Origin: Trichopria drosophilae
Taxonomy: Eukaryota > Arthropoda > Insecta > Hymenoptera > Diapriidae
Direction of reading: 5' to 3'
Length of the DNA stretch: 64,000 bases
Assembly (NCBI GenBank): GCA_030407085.1
Contig: CM059585.1
Span: forward strand, 6,689,001 to 6,753,000
Shown here: positions 1-13,700 of the stretch, in pieces
Layout: the number at the start of each line of letters is the position of its first letter
Position numbering within the stretch: position 1 is the first letter of the stretch
Notes under the pieces: model-generated
Seen by the model: only the letters and a program-made list of their open reading frames with translations
Databases searched by the model: none
What the model was told of the DNA's origin: nothing
Program-made: the position numbers and the translations under genes

Positions 1-264
1 TTTGACGTTACACCTCAAAAGCAAAAAAAATCTTAACGACTTTACAATGTATTTTTCTATTCCTTTTGTCGAATTCCATTTGACTAAATTTGAGCAGGTT
101 GTGTGCAGCGCGCTCTACTAGTGAACTTCCGCGGTAGAACCATCAATCGCTAAGGCTCCCTCGTCCGATCAGGAAGTCGGAGAGGGCTGGTCTTAAGTCA
201 TTAACGCGGGGGAAAATTCCTATCCGTTGATCCTTTAGATCCTTGATCCTTTTTGTAAATTGCA

Positions 265-700
265 GATTTTTGACAGGTTGGGCCAGGTAAGTTTTGGTTA
301 TAATTAGCGTTATGTTTAGTTTAGACTATAAACTTGCACCCTGCTACTTTCTGTTCGGTTAAATTTGCTAATTATCGGTAAATTACAGACATTTGTTTGT
401 TTTTGTCAGTGTAGGTTAGGTAATAGTTGGTCAAGTTATTCTAATATTTAGTATAGTCCATAAACTTGCCCCGTGGTGGTTTCTGTCCGGTTAAAGTGGG
501 CAATTTTTAGTAAATTTTAGACATTTGATGGTTTTTGACAGGTTAGGTTTGGTTATTTTTGATTAAGTGTGATGCTTTGATTATAGCAAGTAATAGTCAA
601 GCTACGTGGTGGTTTCTGTCCGGTTAAATTGGGTAATTTCTATCTTGGGTTTGTTTCTGACAGGTTAGGTTAGGTAATTTGAGGTTAGGTTTAGTCCACT
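265..700. repeat. 133-bp tandem repeat, about 3.5 units, rich in GGTTAGG
   Basis: The blocks TTTCTGTCCGGTTAAA (near 348, 480 and 613) and TTTTGACAGGTTAGG (near 268, 401, 534 and 654) recur every 120-133 bp, with TATAAACTTGC between them. The copies have drifted. The GGTTAGGTT runs resemble the insect telomere unit TTAGG but are embedded in a longer monomer, so this is an interstitial minisatellite rather than a telomere. Confidence 0.7.
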
Positions 701-999
701 GTAAATTAGCATTATTTAAATTACCATTATTTACTTTATGCTCATTGAGCGACCTCCAAATGACCTCTAATCAATTTTCGCTATTAGGAAAAAAAGTTTT
801 GTAATTTTTTCTACTATCGATTTACACATGGGCCCGTATCATTTTGTAAAGTCGAAAATAATTGAAACACCCTAATGTCCATGGATTTGGAAATAGTAAC
901 AATCAATAAATGTATCTATTGTATCGTGCAACGTGATTAAGCTCTAAGAATCTCTAAGACTCGTTCGTGCTTTAGGTCTTAGTGTGTACAAGCAATCAC

Positions 1000-1670
1000 G
1001 CAACTTTACCAAAAACTACCTCGTTTATTTTTATTCGTTAAAACAGTTAAACTTAGTCGTACAGAAAGAACTATTTCAGTATTAATGAGTTTACCTTTGA
1101 AAACATCTGGTTACGTCTTCGTTCAAGCAGCTAAAGATAAATTATCGAGTAGAAAGATTAGGATTACGAACCTAACCTGATCTAATATTGTGGGAATAGT
1201 TCTTTCTTTTCGCGAGTAAGTTTTTGGCGATTGAGTTGGCTCTATACACAAAACATTCATCGAGCTCATCGGGATCGTCGGTGCAGGAGACCCAATTTAC
1301 CTTGGCCGCTAAAACGATAGACCGTTTCGCTCAGGAACAAAAAAGCAATAAGAGCCTAGCCTCCGGTCAAAACGGAACGATCGACCACGAGTCCTGTGGC
1401 TGATATTAAAAGGATAAGTTAGAGCGTAGGATGTCGTAGGCAGCTCTCGCTGGGAGCGAATATTAGCAATTGCTGCACAACGCGACATATCCTCATAGCA
1501 GGTACCTGCAATTAATAACCTGGTAAGCGATCGCCTTGCCCATCCCTGAAAATCACCCGAACTACGATAGGCAGCAGGACACAACTGAAGCATTTAAGGG
1601 ACGTCAGTTGGAGGCTGCATCGAACCTTGAGGCTCTTCGCCTCCAATTTAGTTAACTAATTTTAATCTTT
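1000..1670 (-). other. possible rdgB 3' UTR with polyadenylation signals
   Basis: If the last exon is right, this stretch is 3' UTR. On the minus strand two AATAAA hexamers lie at about 1023-1036, some 640 nt past the stop. A 94-codon open frame at 1309-1593 on the same strand has no recognisable content and is probably chance. Confidence 0.3.
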
Positions 1671-1731
1671 TTAGGATTCGTAAATAAAAATTGTTTCAAG
1701 GCAGCCAATCCAGCCGAGCGCTCGCATTTTG
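1671..1731 (-). CDS. rdgB: rdgB probable last coding exon
   Basis: A long pyrimidine tract ending TTTTCCAG at 1732 is the strongest acceptor downstream of exon 18. In the required phase it reads [20 protein letters not shown] and then TAA at 1673-1671. I do not recognise this tail from other species, and the final exon could lie elsewhere, even left of the window. The call rests only on the splice site and phase. Confidence 0.35.
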
Positions 1732-4700
1732 CTGGAAAATAGCGAAGATAGAGAAGGAGAAAGTCGAAGATAGTTACCAATGTGAATACAGTTAATGTAC
1801 GCAGATATTAGACGTGTGTGTTAGATGTGACTAAGGTAGACTTTCCTTTTTAAGTACACACTGCTGCGCGCTGGCGAGTTGACGAATGCTGTGTCGTTAC
1901 TGGAACAGAGCCGAGGCTCGTATTCGCACACGCACTGTGAACTTGACGCGTCGAAGACGGCTCCTTAGGTCCAAACGTTATAGACTGGCAAACGCCGAAT
2001 TACCTATTTCAGTAGTACTTTGCACAGTGAACTATGATCGGAATTGGCGGAGCGATTAAAAAACTCTAGGTATTTGCTAGTCCATATCGCTTAATAAGGC
2101 CGTGTCAACTAGATGTACCTCTTCATTTGTTTCTAGGTTTAATTTATTCTATTTGGTTTTGTCCGTTATTCGACTAACTGATATAAACTACTTTGTCGCT
2201 GCGTCGCCTAGTTCGGTTTTTACTTTAAAACTTTGTTTGGTGGCTGTTAAAACCTCGATAAAACGTGTTGCACACTTATTGCATCATAGATTAGCATAGT
2301 AGGAAGAAGCTGAGCGACGGAGCGTAGAAGAAAGATTATTTGCAACGAGAGGCTTACCTTCTCCGACGCAACGAAGGATTTTGACCGGGGAGTCCGAATT
2401 GACCTCGCGGAATGACCATTCGAGCGTTTCCTTGGGCCGGTCGTGATCCTCCATGCGCTTGAAGAGTACTCAGATGTGCAGCGTATCCTTCGCTGAGTGC
2501 CGTCGCTTGACTCTGGTGTTTCTTCGATACTTTGCCGATTATGAAGATCTGACTAGGTTTTAGGTTTATCGACGCATACACGCTGATATCTTTGCTGCTA
2601 CCGTACGCTTGATGTATGACGACCCCGTGTGTCTGTTCAAAAGAAGGAATTTTATATAACCTCGATTCAACATGGACGTTTTTAGAATTTTGCGGCAACT
2701 GTACTTAGTTTCGAAAGTTACCTGAACAAGATTGTTTAAGTATGCAGCCTTGTGACTCAAGGGGTCGGTGGATATACCATCAGCGAACGAGACGAGACCG
2801 TGTGGGAAATTGTGTTGGGAGAGCCACGAAACGACCTTTTGCTGCTGCATATCCGGCCTTGCAGTGATGTAGATGATTAAGTATCCCAGTTCTTGCCAGT
2901 GCCTGATTTATAAAGTATTGAGATTTAATTGCTTTCGGATTCATCCGATGATGTTGAACATACCTAACGACGTCCACTGCTCCCGCTCGAACTTTCGGAT
3001 CTCTACCCGTCACGGACATGCTGGCGGTAAAGGAACCGTCGATACTAAATACTACGCATTCCGTTTTCGGTGGTATCACAGCCATGAGAAAGTCGACAGA
3101 TGTATGATCACCTCTAAAAATGCCAGTTTTAATAATCATTTATAACCATAAACAATTCCACTTACCTAACAACCATTTTGATGGGGTATAGACCAAATCC
3201 TAGCGCCTTGTCTGCCGGAATGGTGTAAGTTATTCTACCAGTTTTATCAGTAACTTCGGTGGACAAAAATGTCCATTCTCCCGACGTCGTGTCCTTCATC
3301 ACGTGAATGTCTACCTTCTCTCCTAAGTATTTGTTTCATAATGTTAATACCAGTTGTAAACAATTAGTAAATAGTAACGTACCAGTTAGAGCAATAACGT
3401 CGATTGGACTATACATAAATCTAGCTACTAGCACTTGAGACGCTCCTTCTTGAACTATGACATCGTTAGCTCTGTGATTTGCAGAGACGTTCTATTAAAT
3501 AGAAATATTTTTAGTTACAGTTTGTTTTATTCCTCTTAGATAAAGGAAAGTAAGGTACCTTTAACTTAACAGAGGTACGTTTCTTATTCCATTTTTCCCT
3601 CGGTTGGCCTGGACGGAAGCAAGAGAGTTCCTTTTCCTCATTGGAGAGGAGTGGCAGGTCAAACCTGCCGAGTTGCCTTACGATGAACGCGATTACGTCC
3701 GAGGATTCCCAGTAACTCGCGTGGAATAAGTGAGGTAACGCGTTTGTAGGAAAATTTGCCAAACCTTCTGGGCAATATAAGGCATAATCTACCCTCTTTG
3801 TTCCCCACCATCGTTGGGTAACTAAATTGCAAAAATACGCCATTAAGTATGAAGATTTAAGGCTGAAGATGAACCAATCGGATGGTATTTTTTGCACTAT
3901 TAATTTTTTCATTAGAGGAATTGCAAATATGTCAGAGAAAATTTTAATTCGTAAAGATGGAAAGGATTAAGATTTTTCTATAAAATTTAATCGTATATTC
4001 TGGTACTTACGAGAGGTGACAGCTTGTATCGGAACGGTTTCAACGATTCCAGACATGGTGCTTTGAATTGAAATATCGGAGAGTCTTCTCACGTGAGATA
4101 TCGTCATGTTTGGAACGTTCAATCCATCCGTGAACAATTGCGGATTATTTTGTATCGTCTCGACTAAAATATTACATTATAAATATTGGAAACGATTGTA
4201 AATATTATAAATCTGTTAGCAAAAGATGAACTTACTTAAGTGATAGTGTTGTCCGTTACCAAGAGGATACTTTTGATATCGTGCTACGTTTACTGGTGGC
4301 AAGAGTGAAAAGCGCGCAGATATCAACGGTTCTAACCGAGCTGCTACGGGATCGGACGGATGAAACAAATTATAGACTTGATTAACCAGCGGCCTGGCGA
4401 TGACGTTAGTCTTTTCTCCGATTGAGGAAATTCTTCGATACGCTAATACTAGAGAGAGCGGACTACTGAACATGAAGAACTCGCTTACATCGAACTCAAG
4501 CTTGCACTGTTGCGAGTTGTCGCTAAAAACAAAATGTTTCGTCAAACGAAACAAGAAAAGAGCGAGGTCGAAACCTACTTAGGTAGATACTTACCTATTA
4601 GAAGACGATCTCCTCCTTGACGTAGGTGCGCTGAGATGCTTGCCGTCTTCGCTGGCAATGACACCTTCAGCAGGATTGTCATTATCCAAAATGCTATTTT

Positions 4701-7700
4701 CGCTGTCGTGCCTCGACGGATTTTGCGACGATCTGCATAATGCGTCATAAGCTAAGATGGAACCGATGGAATCTCCTATGAAACAAATCTGACCGTTGAA
4801 TCCTCGTCCTTCCTCGCTCTTAACGAACTCTTGGTAAACTTGATTCGCGCCGTTCACCACCCTCGTTACGGAATCTTGATAGTCGGGTGTTGCGGTTGCA
4901 AGTACAGGAATTGCACCGATGGGGATGGTGTCGTGCGTTATTTGAGGTGTTTCCATACAAGAAGGCGAGACATCAAAACTGTACGGGCTCAGACTAAAAA
5001 ATAGCACTTTTGTTTAAGGTCTTAACTTTATATGGTGGGAAGTAGATTGAATTTAATAAGTCACCTTGATAAAATGCCGAGACCTTCCGTGCATATAGAT
5101 GGGCAAGACACAAATTTGATTGCGATACGTCCAACCATCGATGGGTAGTGCTGTCTGATGACAGACTCGAAAGCACCTTTGAACGTTGTTATATCTGATT
5201 TTTTGGCCGTTAAGTCGACATTTGCATCTGATTGAAAAGGATAAATGTTAATCAGACTTTTTTAATACAAGTGTGTTCTTATATTTATTGTAAATACGAA
5301 CCCAGGACGCTTCCAGCGTGCAGAACAATGAGCAACACGGTTGTCCTGCATGGTTGATGAGTCGGTGAATGTTGCGGAGAAGCCGGACACGACAGATCAA
5401 CACTGGCCGATTGGCGAATGTGTAATCTACGACTGCTTCTCTCACTAGCCACTCGTTGGAGGTAGGAATGCGAAAATATAGTGTCATCTGCAATACGTAG
5501 GGATTTAAAAAGTCTTTATCATAAAACAAAAAGTGGTAGAACTTAATTTAAGAAATTTTCATAGAATGAAAATTCTAATGAATCTTTTCTTGGTGAAGTC
5601 GGTCCCTCAAATAAAACAATTTAAATTTTTAAAAAAACGTTTCGGCAACCTGATGTGTGCCCTCTTCAGTTTATTTTTTACAATTATGGTTGTAAAGAAA
5701 TGAAAATTTGTATTAGTGGTAGAACGTCGAGAATTCTTTTGTTTGAATATTTTTACAGCAAAATATGTGGTAACATAAAGGACTTCAGCGGAATAACTTC
5801 GATTGTGTTTGTTTTATTTTATACCAGAGTTTGATAACGAGGATAATGTCGATGAATTCAATCTAACATCATTACCTTGTTTATCAGGACTGGGTGCGGT
5901 TGGAGATGTCGCATCCTCGTCTTCTGCTAGAAGATCCAAAGAACTCCATTTAGCTAATGACGAGTTATCTTCAAAGTCCTCTGTACGATCAGAAATTTTA
6001 ACTTGCTTACGTATCGCATTTGGGGGAACCGTACATATTATTTTTCAAAAAACGAAATTTTGTTGAAAATTTCACATACAATTCATCGAATCCAAGACGA
6101 GACAGGAGAAAGTTGAACGTAGCAAAAGGTTAGTCAAATTCGCAGAGGACCATACTATAACCACATGGCAAGTATTAAGGCTACTACAAATTTTTATTAC
6201 TATGGAGAATGTTGGTTAGTGTTACCAATGCAGACAGTCATGCGAGTATACGTGCTTTTGAAGAATAGAAAACTGTTACAATTGTTGCCATCTGTCTTTA
6301 AATTTCCAACCACAATTCTCGTAAATTGTAATTTAATTTAAAAAAAAAAAACAGCAATCGAGATTGGATAGGATTGGATTGAAAATTTCAATTTATTTTG
6401 AATTCATACTTTGATTCCGTAAATATGTATTCAAATGGATTGAATTCCGAAGAAAGGAATCCATCTATATTCAATTTTTCGAACACAATTAGATAGTTTT
6501 GAATCCGTAATATTGAATACAGATTTATTCAAAGTTTATTTTTTGAAAGAAAACTTTTTTTGCATTGAAATGAATACGCTTAGGTAGTTTTGAATCCGTA
6601 ATTTTGAATATAGATGTATTGAAAGTTTTGTTTTTGAAATACAACTTTTTTTTTGGATTGAAATGAATACACTTGGATAGTTTTTAATCCACAATGTTGA
6701 ATACGGATGTATTAAAAGATTCGTTTTTGAAAGAAAATTTTTCTTGCATTGAAATGAATACGCTTAGGTAGTTTTGAATCTGTAATGTTGAATACGGATG
6801 TATTGAAAGTTTCGTTTTTGAAATACACCTTTTATTGGATTGAAATGAATATACATGGATAGTTTTTAATCCGTAATGTTGAATACAGATGCATTCAATA
6901 TTTCGTTTTTAAAAAGGAAACTTTCTTTGGATTGAGATGGATACACTTAGATAGTTTTCAATCCGTAATGTTGAATACGGGTGTATTCAAAGTTTTGTTT
7001 TTGAAATACAACTTTTCTTGGATTGAAATGAATACACTTGGATAGGTTTGAACCCGTAATGTTGAATACGGATGTATTCAAAGTTTTGTTTTGGAAATAC
7101 AACTTTTTTTTGGATTGAAATGAATACACTTGGATAGTTTTGAATCCGTAATGTTGAATACGGATGTATTCAAAGTTTTGTTTTTGAAAGAAAAGTTTTC
7201 TTGCATTGAAATGAACACGCTTAGGTAGTTTTGAATCTGTAATGTTGAATACGGATGTATTGAAAGTTTCGTTTTTGAAATACACCTTTTTTTGGATTGA
7301 AATGAATATACATCGACAGTTTTTAATCCGTAATGTTGAATACAGATGCATTCAATATTTCGTTTCTAAAAAGGAAACTTTCTTTGGATTGAAATGGATA
7401 CACTTGGATAGTTTTCAATCCATACGGTTGAATACGGATGTATTGAAAGTTTCGTTTTTGAAATATAACTTTTTTTGGATTGAAATGAATACACTTGGAT
7501 AGTTTTTAATCCGTAATGTTGAATACCGATGCATTCAATATTTCGTTTTTAAAAAGTCAACTATTTTTGGATTGCAATCAACAGACTTGGCTACTTTTGA
7601 CTCCGTAATGTTGAATACGGATGTATTCGAACTTTGTTTTTGAAATACAACTTTTTTGGATTGAAATGAATACACTTGGATAGTTTTGAGTCAGTAATAT

Positions 7701-10700
7701 TGAATACGAATGTATTCAAAGTTTTGTTTTTGAAATACAACTTTTTTTGGATTGAAATGAATACACTTGGATAGTTTTGAATCCACAATGTTGAATACGG
7801 ATGTATTCAAAGTTTCGTTTTTGAAAGAAAACTTTTTTTGGATTGAAATGAATACAATATTTCAATTTTAAAAACGAAACTATTTTTGGATTGAAATGAA
7901 TAGTTTTGAGTCCGTAATGTTGAATACGAATGTATTCAAACTTTGTTTTTGAAATACAACTTCTTTGGATTGAAATGAATACACTTGGATAGTTTTTAAT
8001 CCACAATGCTGAATACGGATGTATTAAAAGTTTTGTTTTTGAAATACAACTTTTTTTGGATTGAAATGAATACACTTGGATAGATTTGAGTCCGTCATAT
8101 TGAATACAAATGTATTCAAAGTTTTGTTTTTGAAATACAACTTTTTTTGGAAAAGTTTTTTGGATAGTTTTGAATCCACAATGTTGAATACGGATGTATT
8201 GAAAGTTTCATTTTTGAAATACACCTTTTTTTGGATTGAAATGAATACAATTGGACAGTTTTATATCCGTAATGTTGAATACAGATGCATTCAAAATTTC
8301 TGTTTTTAAAAAGAAAACTATTTTTGGATTGAAATGAATAGTTTTGACTCCGTAATGTTGAATACGAACGTATTCAAAGTTTTGTTTTTGAAATACAACT
8401 TTTCTTGGATTGAAATGAATACACTTGGATAGGTTTGAATCCGTAATGTTGAATACGGATGTATTCAAAGTTTTGTTTTTGAAATACAACTTTTTTTGGA
8501 TTGAAATAAATACACTTGGATAGTTTTGAATCCACAATGTTGAATACGGATGTATTGAAAGTTTCGTTTTTGAAAGAAAACTTTTTTTGGATTGAAATGA
8601 ATACACTTGGATAGTTTTGAATCCACAATGTTGAATACGGAGGCATTCAATATTTCGTTTTTAAGAAGGAAACTTTTTTTGGATTGAAATGGATACACTT
8701 GGATAGTTTTGAATCCGTAATGTTGAATACGGAGGTATTGAAAGTTTCATTTTTGAAATACACCTTTTTTGGATTGAAATGAATACGCTTAGGTAGTTTC
8801 GAATCCCTAATTTTGAATATAGATGTATTCAAAGTTTTGTTTTTGAAATACAACTTTTTTTGGATTGAAATGAATACACTTGGATAGTTTTGAATCCACT
8901 ATGTTGAATACGGATGTATTGAAAGTTTCGTTTTTGAAAGAAAACTTTTTTTGGATTGAAATGAATACACTTGGATAGTTCTGAATCCGTAATGTTGAAT
9001 ACGGAGGCATTCAATATTTCGTTTTTACGAAGGAAACTTTTTTTGGATTGAAATGAATACACTTGGACAGTTTTGAATCCATAAGTTGAATACAGATGCA
9101 TTCAATATTTCGTGTTTAAAAAGGAAACTATTTTTGTATTGAAATGAATACACTATAGTTTTGAATCCGTAATGTTGAATCCGGATGTATTTAAGATTTA
9201 AATTTAAAAAGAAAACTTTTTTTGGATTAATATGAATTTAGAAAGTAACGTTTTTATTCGTATGAACGAATAGAATTGTATTTACGTATTAAAATGGGTT
9301 CACCGTTGACCAAAGTATGGATTCTGAATTTAATAATTAAATCCAATTCTATACAACCCTATCCAAATTCAATTTTTGGGAAGAAATGTATCCACATATT
9401 TCTGGGATAAACACAAAGATACGACATTTTCTAATTTAAACCATAAATAATACAACTAAAACACAACATATTTAGTACACAGTAAATAGGTTCACTCATA
9501 CTGGTGTACTTTGAAGAACATTTGCTTGATGTTGGACTAGCAAGCGAAACGTTAGTTCACCTGAAAAAACTTATTTAGACACAAAGATCGTTGATATTGA
9601 AAAAAACTGACGTGAACTTTTAATTCTATTATGGAAAGATTTGGGTTCTGAAGGGGTTAACGATATTTCTGTGCGTGGGTGTGATGATTCATCCTGGGAT
9701 TCCACGAGCTATTTCCTCCAACATTTATTTGTTTTGGAATTAAATTATTGTTTGCGTATTAACTACTTAGTAAATTATAACCGACTATTTTTACGAACGA
9801 TCTTTTGTTTAGAGAAAATAGCTTCAAACAATCCGAGTCCTCGACAGCAAGTGAAAATTTCATGTGAAATAAGTGTCAAGTTTCTACGAACTAGAGCAGA
9901 GTTGATAAAATCGAGTAGTTTTAGCTTAGTAACGTGATATACTGATCCTACCTTTGCATATAGTAGGAATAATGAACCCTGCTGCGGAATCGAGCGTGCG
10001 ACAAGAAACAAAGAGAGAATGCACATAAAAAACAGAAACATATTCGTGCTACATTATGTGTTTTAGCGATTTGTGCGACTGTTTGTAAAAGAGCACGTCA
10101 ATTTTCAGCTGTACGAATACCCAAATCGCATCAGACTGATAAAAATGTTTCCAGCATCAATTGTAAATATATTCTTTGTTAAAATGCATTCCACGGGTTA
10201 GAATTTTAGGAAATTACGAGGGCGTTATTTAAAAAATAATTCTAAATGTTCTACTTAAGAAAACACTTAAATAACCCAATAAACGAGTTCGTGTGCAAAA
10301 ATTTCGACTCTCATTCGATTTGTTTCCAATTTCGAATGAAATTGATCAAATTTTAATACGAAATTAGTCGTTTTCAAATGTTTTCATACGCACAATATAT
10401 TTCGGATATTTGTCGTCTTTCCAATCCATCCGATGTCATACGTTACATTCGATCATATGCGTCAATATGCGATATTTTCGAAACACGGGTATTAATTTTT
10501 CATTCGAAATGATACGTTCTTTGATGGGTTGCTTAAAGCGAATGATATTTCATACGATTTCATTTCGCTCTACATTCGAATATGTGCGTAGTATTAATAG
10601 TCTTTAAAATTGAGGTTATGTACATCCGTTCGCATACGGAAACGGCTAATTGTCGAATGCAAATTTTTGATTGAAATCATTCGAAGGCATTCGTGTTTAC

Positions 10701-13700
10701 CTATACGAAGTGTTCATTCGTTTTAATACGAAGTCATGTTAGATCGCTGGTGGCGCCTACGCGTGAAAACGACGAACTGACCCTCGATAACATCAGTTCC
10801 TAAACTAGAATATTGAAATTAAACCGAAAAGTAAATATGTATGTACATTTTCAAGCTCAAATCTAATTTATGGTGATTTTATGCACTTTATATTAATGTA
10901 CGTCAAATTTCAGCAAATCGATTCAGAAACGAGCGAGAATTCATGAGAATAAACTTTGGAATACAAATATAGTTCGCTTTGTTACTTACGAAATTTATTT
11001 TTGCAAATTCTCTTTTGTTATATTATTTTTACCTGAATCTCGAATAATATTTAAAAAAAAAGACGAAGTATAAACCAGGTAAAACTTGGCTCAATTCCAT
11101 GCGTTTTAATATGCGCAAACCTAACCTCAATTTTTATTCCTAAATGCTTCCGCACTAATTTCATTCGATTAGATGCGTTTTAACTCGTTGCATCATCTTG
11201 CGTACGTTTTCATGCGATTTACCGCGAAATAGTGAGGAAAGAAACGGGATGGAAACGTATGAAATCGTATTAAAAATTTTTGCACACGAACTCGTTTATT
11301 GGGAAAGCAAAGCTTTAACTTTATACTAAGTAATTGTCTCAGTTGTTGATACTCTCTACTCATAAATGTTCATTAAAGGTTACAGTAAAGTTTAAGAATA
11401 GTTCTAAATTGTTTCATCGACCAAACTGAAGTTAATAATTAATAATAACAGCGAAGGTTTGTACTTTATCTTAATCGTCATGGTAGTTCATCAAGCCCAT
11501 AACAATAATTTGGTAAGGTGACATGATTCGCTGTTAATACGTAATTCTCATGTTACGTACTGAATGAAAATGACATGCTCTAAAAATACAATGCTACCTA
11601 TGTAAGTCATTCAAAAAAGTCGATCGACAAACTCGACTAAGTTTTCGAAAAATCGATTCTATATTATCTAGGAGTATAACAATAGCCATGCTCAGCCCTT
11701 GTGAATATCAAGAGAGTATATATGTATGACTGTTAAATTGCATTATTTTTAGAGTATCAAAGTATTTACCTTGGCAGTCGAAGTATTCTTCGTCGCTGTC
11801 TGAATCGGACTCCCTTACGATACTTTCCATCCTCCAATTGGCTATTTGCGCGTCCATGTTTTTCATCGAATTCGGTGAGGGAAGGCCGGTACTTCTCTTC
11901 TTCCACGATTTGTCTTTTTCAACTTTCCTATTTGTCTCCGAGGCCCTATAACGATATGCCCAATAACATAAATTAAGAGATGGCACTTTAATGATACCAG
12001 TATTTTTTGATCAAATGGAATAAATGGCCTTACCTAACAGCTGTTAACTCTGTAGGAGAGTCTTCAGGAGTGACATCGACTTCGGAACCGACAGCCGTAT
12101 TTATAATTGGAATTTCGGACGGCTTTCTGTGCGATGGTGGACTTTGAGCATCTTCGTGTTGCTCGATGCTACCCAAAGTCGCTGCCAAAGTTTTGGCTAC
12201 ATCGGAGCCCTGTGGTGTGGCAACGTCATTGGCAGTTCCGGTCTCATCCTCCACGTCAGTGAGGCCTTGTCCAGAATCTGTCAAACCCATTTTCTTCCTG
12301 AGGACCAGCATCGTCTGCTTTTCGATTTCCCGGACATCTTCAATTGTCAAGCCGACCCATTCATCCTGCCATGCCCAGGCCTGTCGATGTGCCCGCAACA
12401 TCGTTTTTCTTAATGCTGTTACATAAATATTTCCCGTCAAATTCATTCCAACAATCAAGTAATATTCTTCTCAATACTGGTATTGAAACTTAGAATTTCT
12501 CATATTTATTTGAAATAAAATGATTCCACATGTCTTTTACAAGTTATATTTGTATCACTTCAATTAACACTAAGGTAATAGTCAAGTTTCGCATAATTTC
12601 CACTAAAAAATCTCAAAGCAAGCAGAACTATCGGTATTCAATGAAATTATTAACAGTCATTGAGTTCACTAATACGCTTTATAATAATTAATCGATTAAT
12701 TGCATAAATCAATTATTAACCATATTCTATTTTTAAAAATAAAAATGATGGCTACATTATATTTTTAAATAAGAAGGCCTACCCATCTCATGGATAAATT
12801 TTTCCAATTTTGTTTGCATGCCCCAGTAGTGAAATTCTACTCGGCACAGCTTGTAGGCACACATCAATGATTTTCCCGATGGCGTCGGTTGAGATTTTCC
12901 CTAAAAAATATAATTGCACGAGTAAATTTTAGTATTGTCAACAAATCTAGAAATAGGTGAAATCAAAATGTTTAATCATGTCTTTCACGGAGAAAAATGA
13001 CTCCGCTGGATTAGCTGATTCATATCAGATAAAATTATCTGCAATTTTAGCTGTTTTGATTCCGCTAATGTAGCCTTAATCCTACTCAATTCGCGCTTAG
13101 ATCTAAATTTCCGCTACATTAGCAGATTTGTTCCGCTAAATTGGCGGACTTTTTCAGTCAATTTAGCTGAAATTATCGGCTATCCCTAACGGAATTCCAA
13201 CAGCTATCCCTGTAGGATAAAATTGGTAGAATCTGCGGATTTTTCGGCTGATTTAGCCGGTTATTTTTCTCCGTGTTGTAATACTTATATTTAAAAAATA
13301 TTACCTGAACGTCGGCCCAGTAATCCTCGAGCCATGTTTCTGTTAACGGCCCCCTTTCAGTCTTTTCCGAAATGTACAATTTTGGATCTTCTTCCTTATA
13401 ATAGTCAGCACCGTATAAGGTATCCTTAACAATGTCTATCAAGTCTGAAAATAATTTTTAATAGTTACGTCAGTTATATTCGGACGTATTCCACTATTTT
13501 TTAAAATTAAAATGGTCTAAACTATTTTTTATATATAGTTTAGCATTGATTATTACGAATTCATACATTGGTATTAAGACATAAGTTTCTACAATTGGAT
13601 TAAATTACAATTTGGAAAGGAAGCTGTAATATTATTAAAGGATTGGAAAACGATTAACAATAAATTAGCGACATCAATAATGAGAAGAATTTTTCTACTT

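Noticed and set aside
265..700. Chromosome end (TTAGG telomere)
   Set aside because: The TTAGG words are scattered within a longer unit and unique sequence continues on both sides.
1309..1593. 94-codon minus-strand open frame near the 3' end of rdgB
   Set aside because: It has no recognisable domain, no splice phase linking it to exon 18, and ends in arbitrary sequence; probably chance within a 3' UTR.
5803..6066. Plus-strand frame with a polar, exon-like composition
   Set aside because: The opposite strand reads rdgB exon 7 with correct splice sites and phase, so this frame is a shadow.
6947..9101. Many 60-134-codon frames in the minisatellite
   Set aside because: They are translations of one repeat in different frames, without a start context or domain.
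6400..9235. CRISPR-like array
   Set aside because: The units are contiguous diverged repeats without unique spacers, and the context is eukaryotic.
12129..12426. Two plus-strand frames over rdgB exon 5
   Set aside because: These are shadows of the coding strand; neither resembles a known protein.
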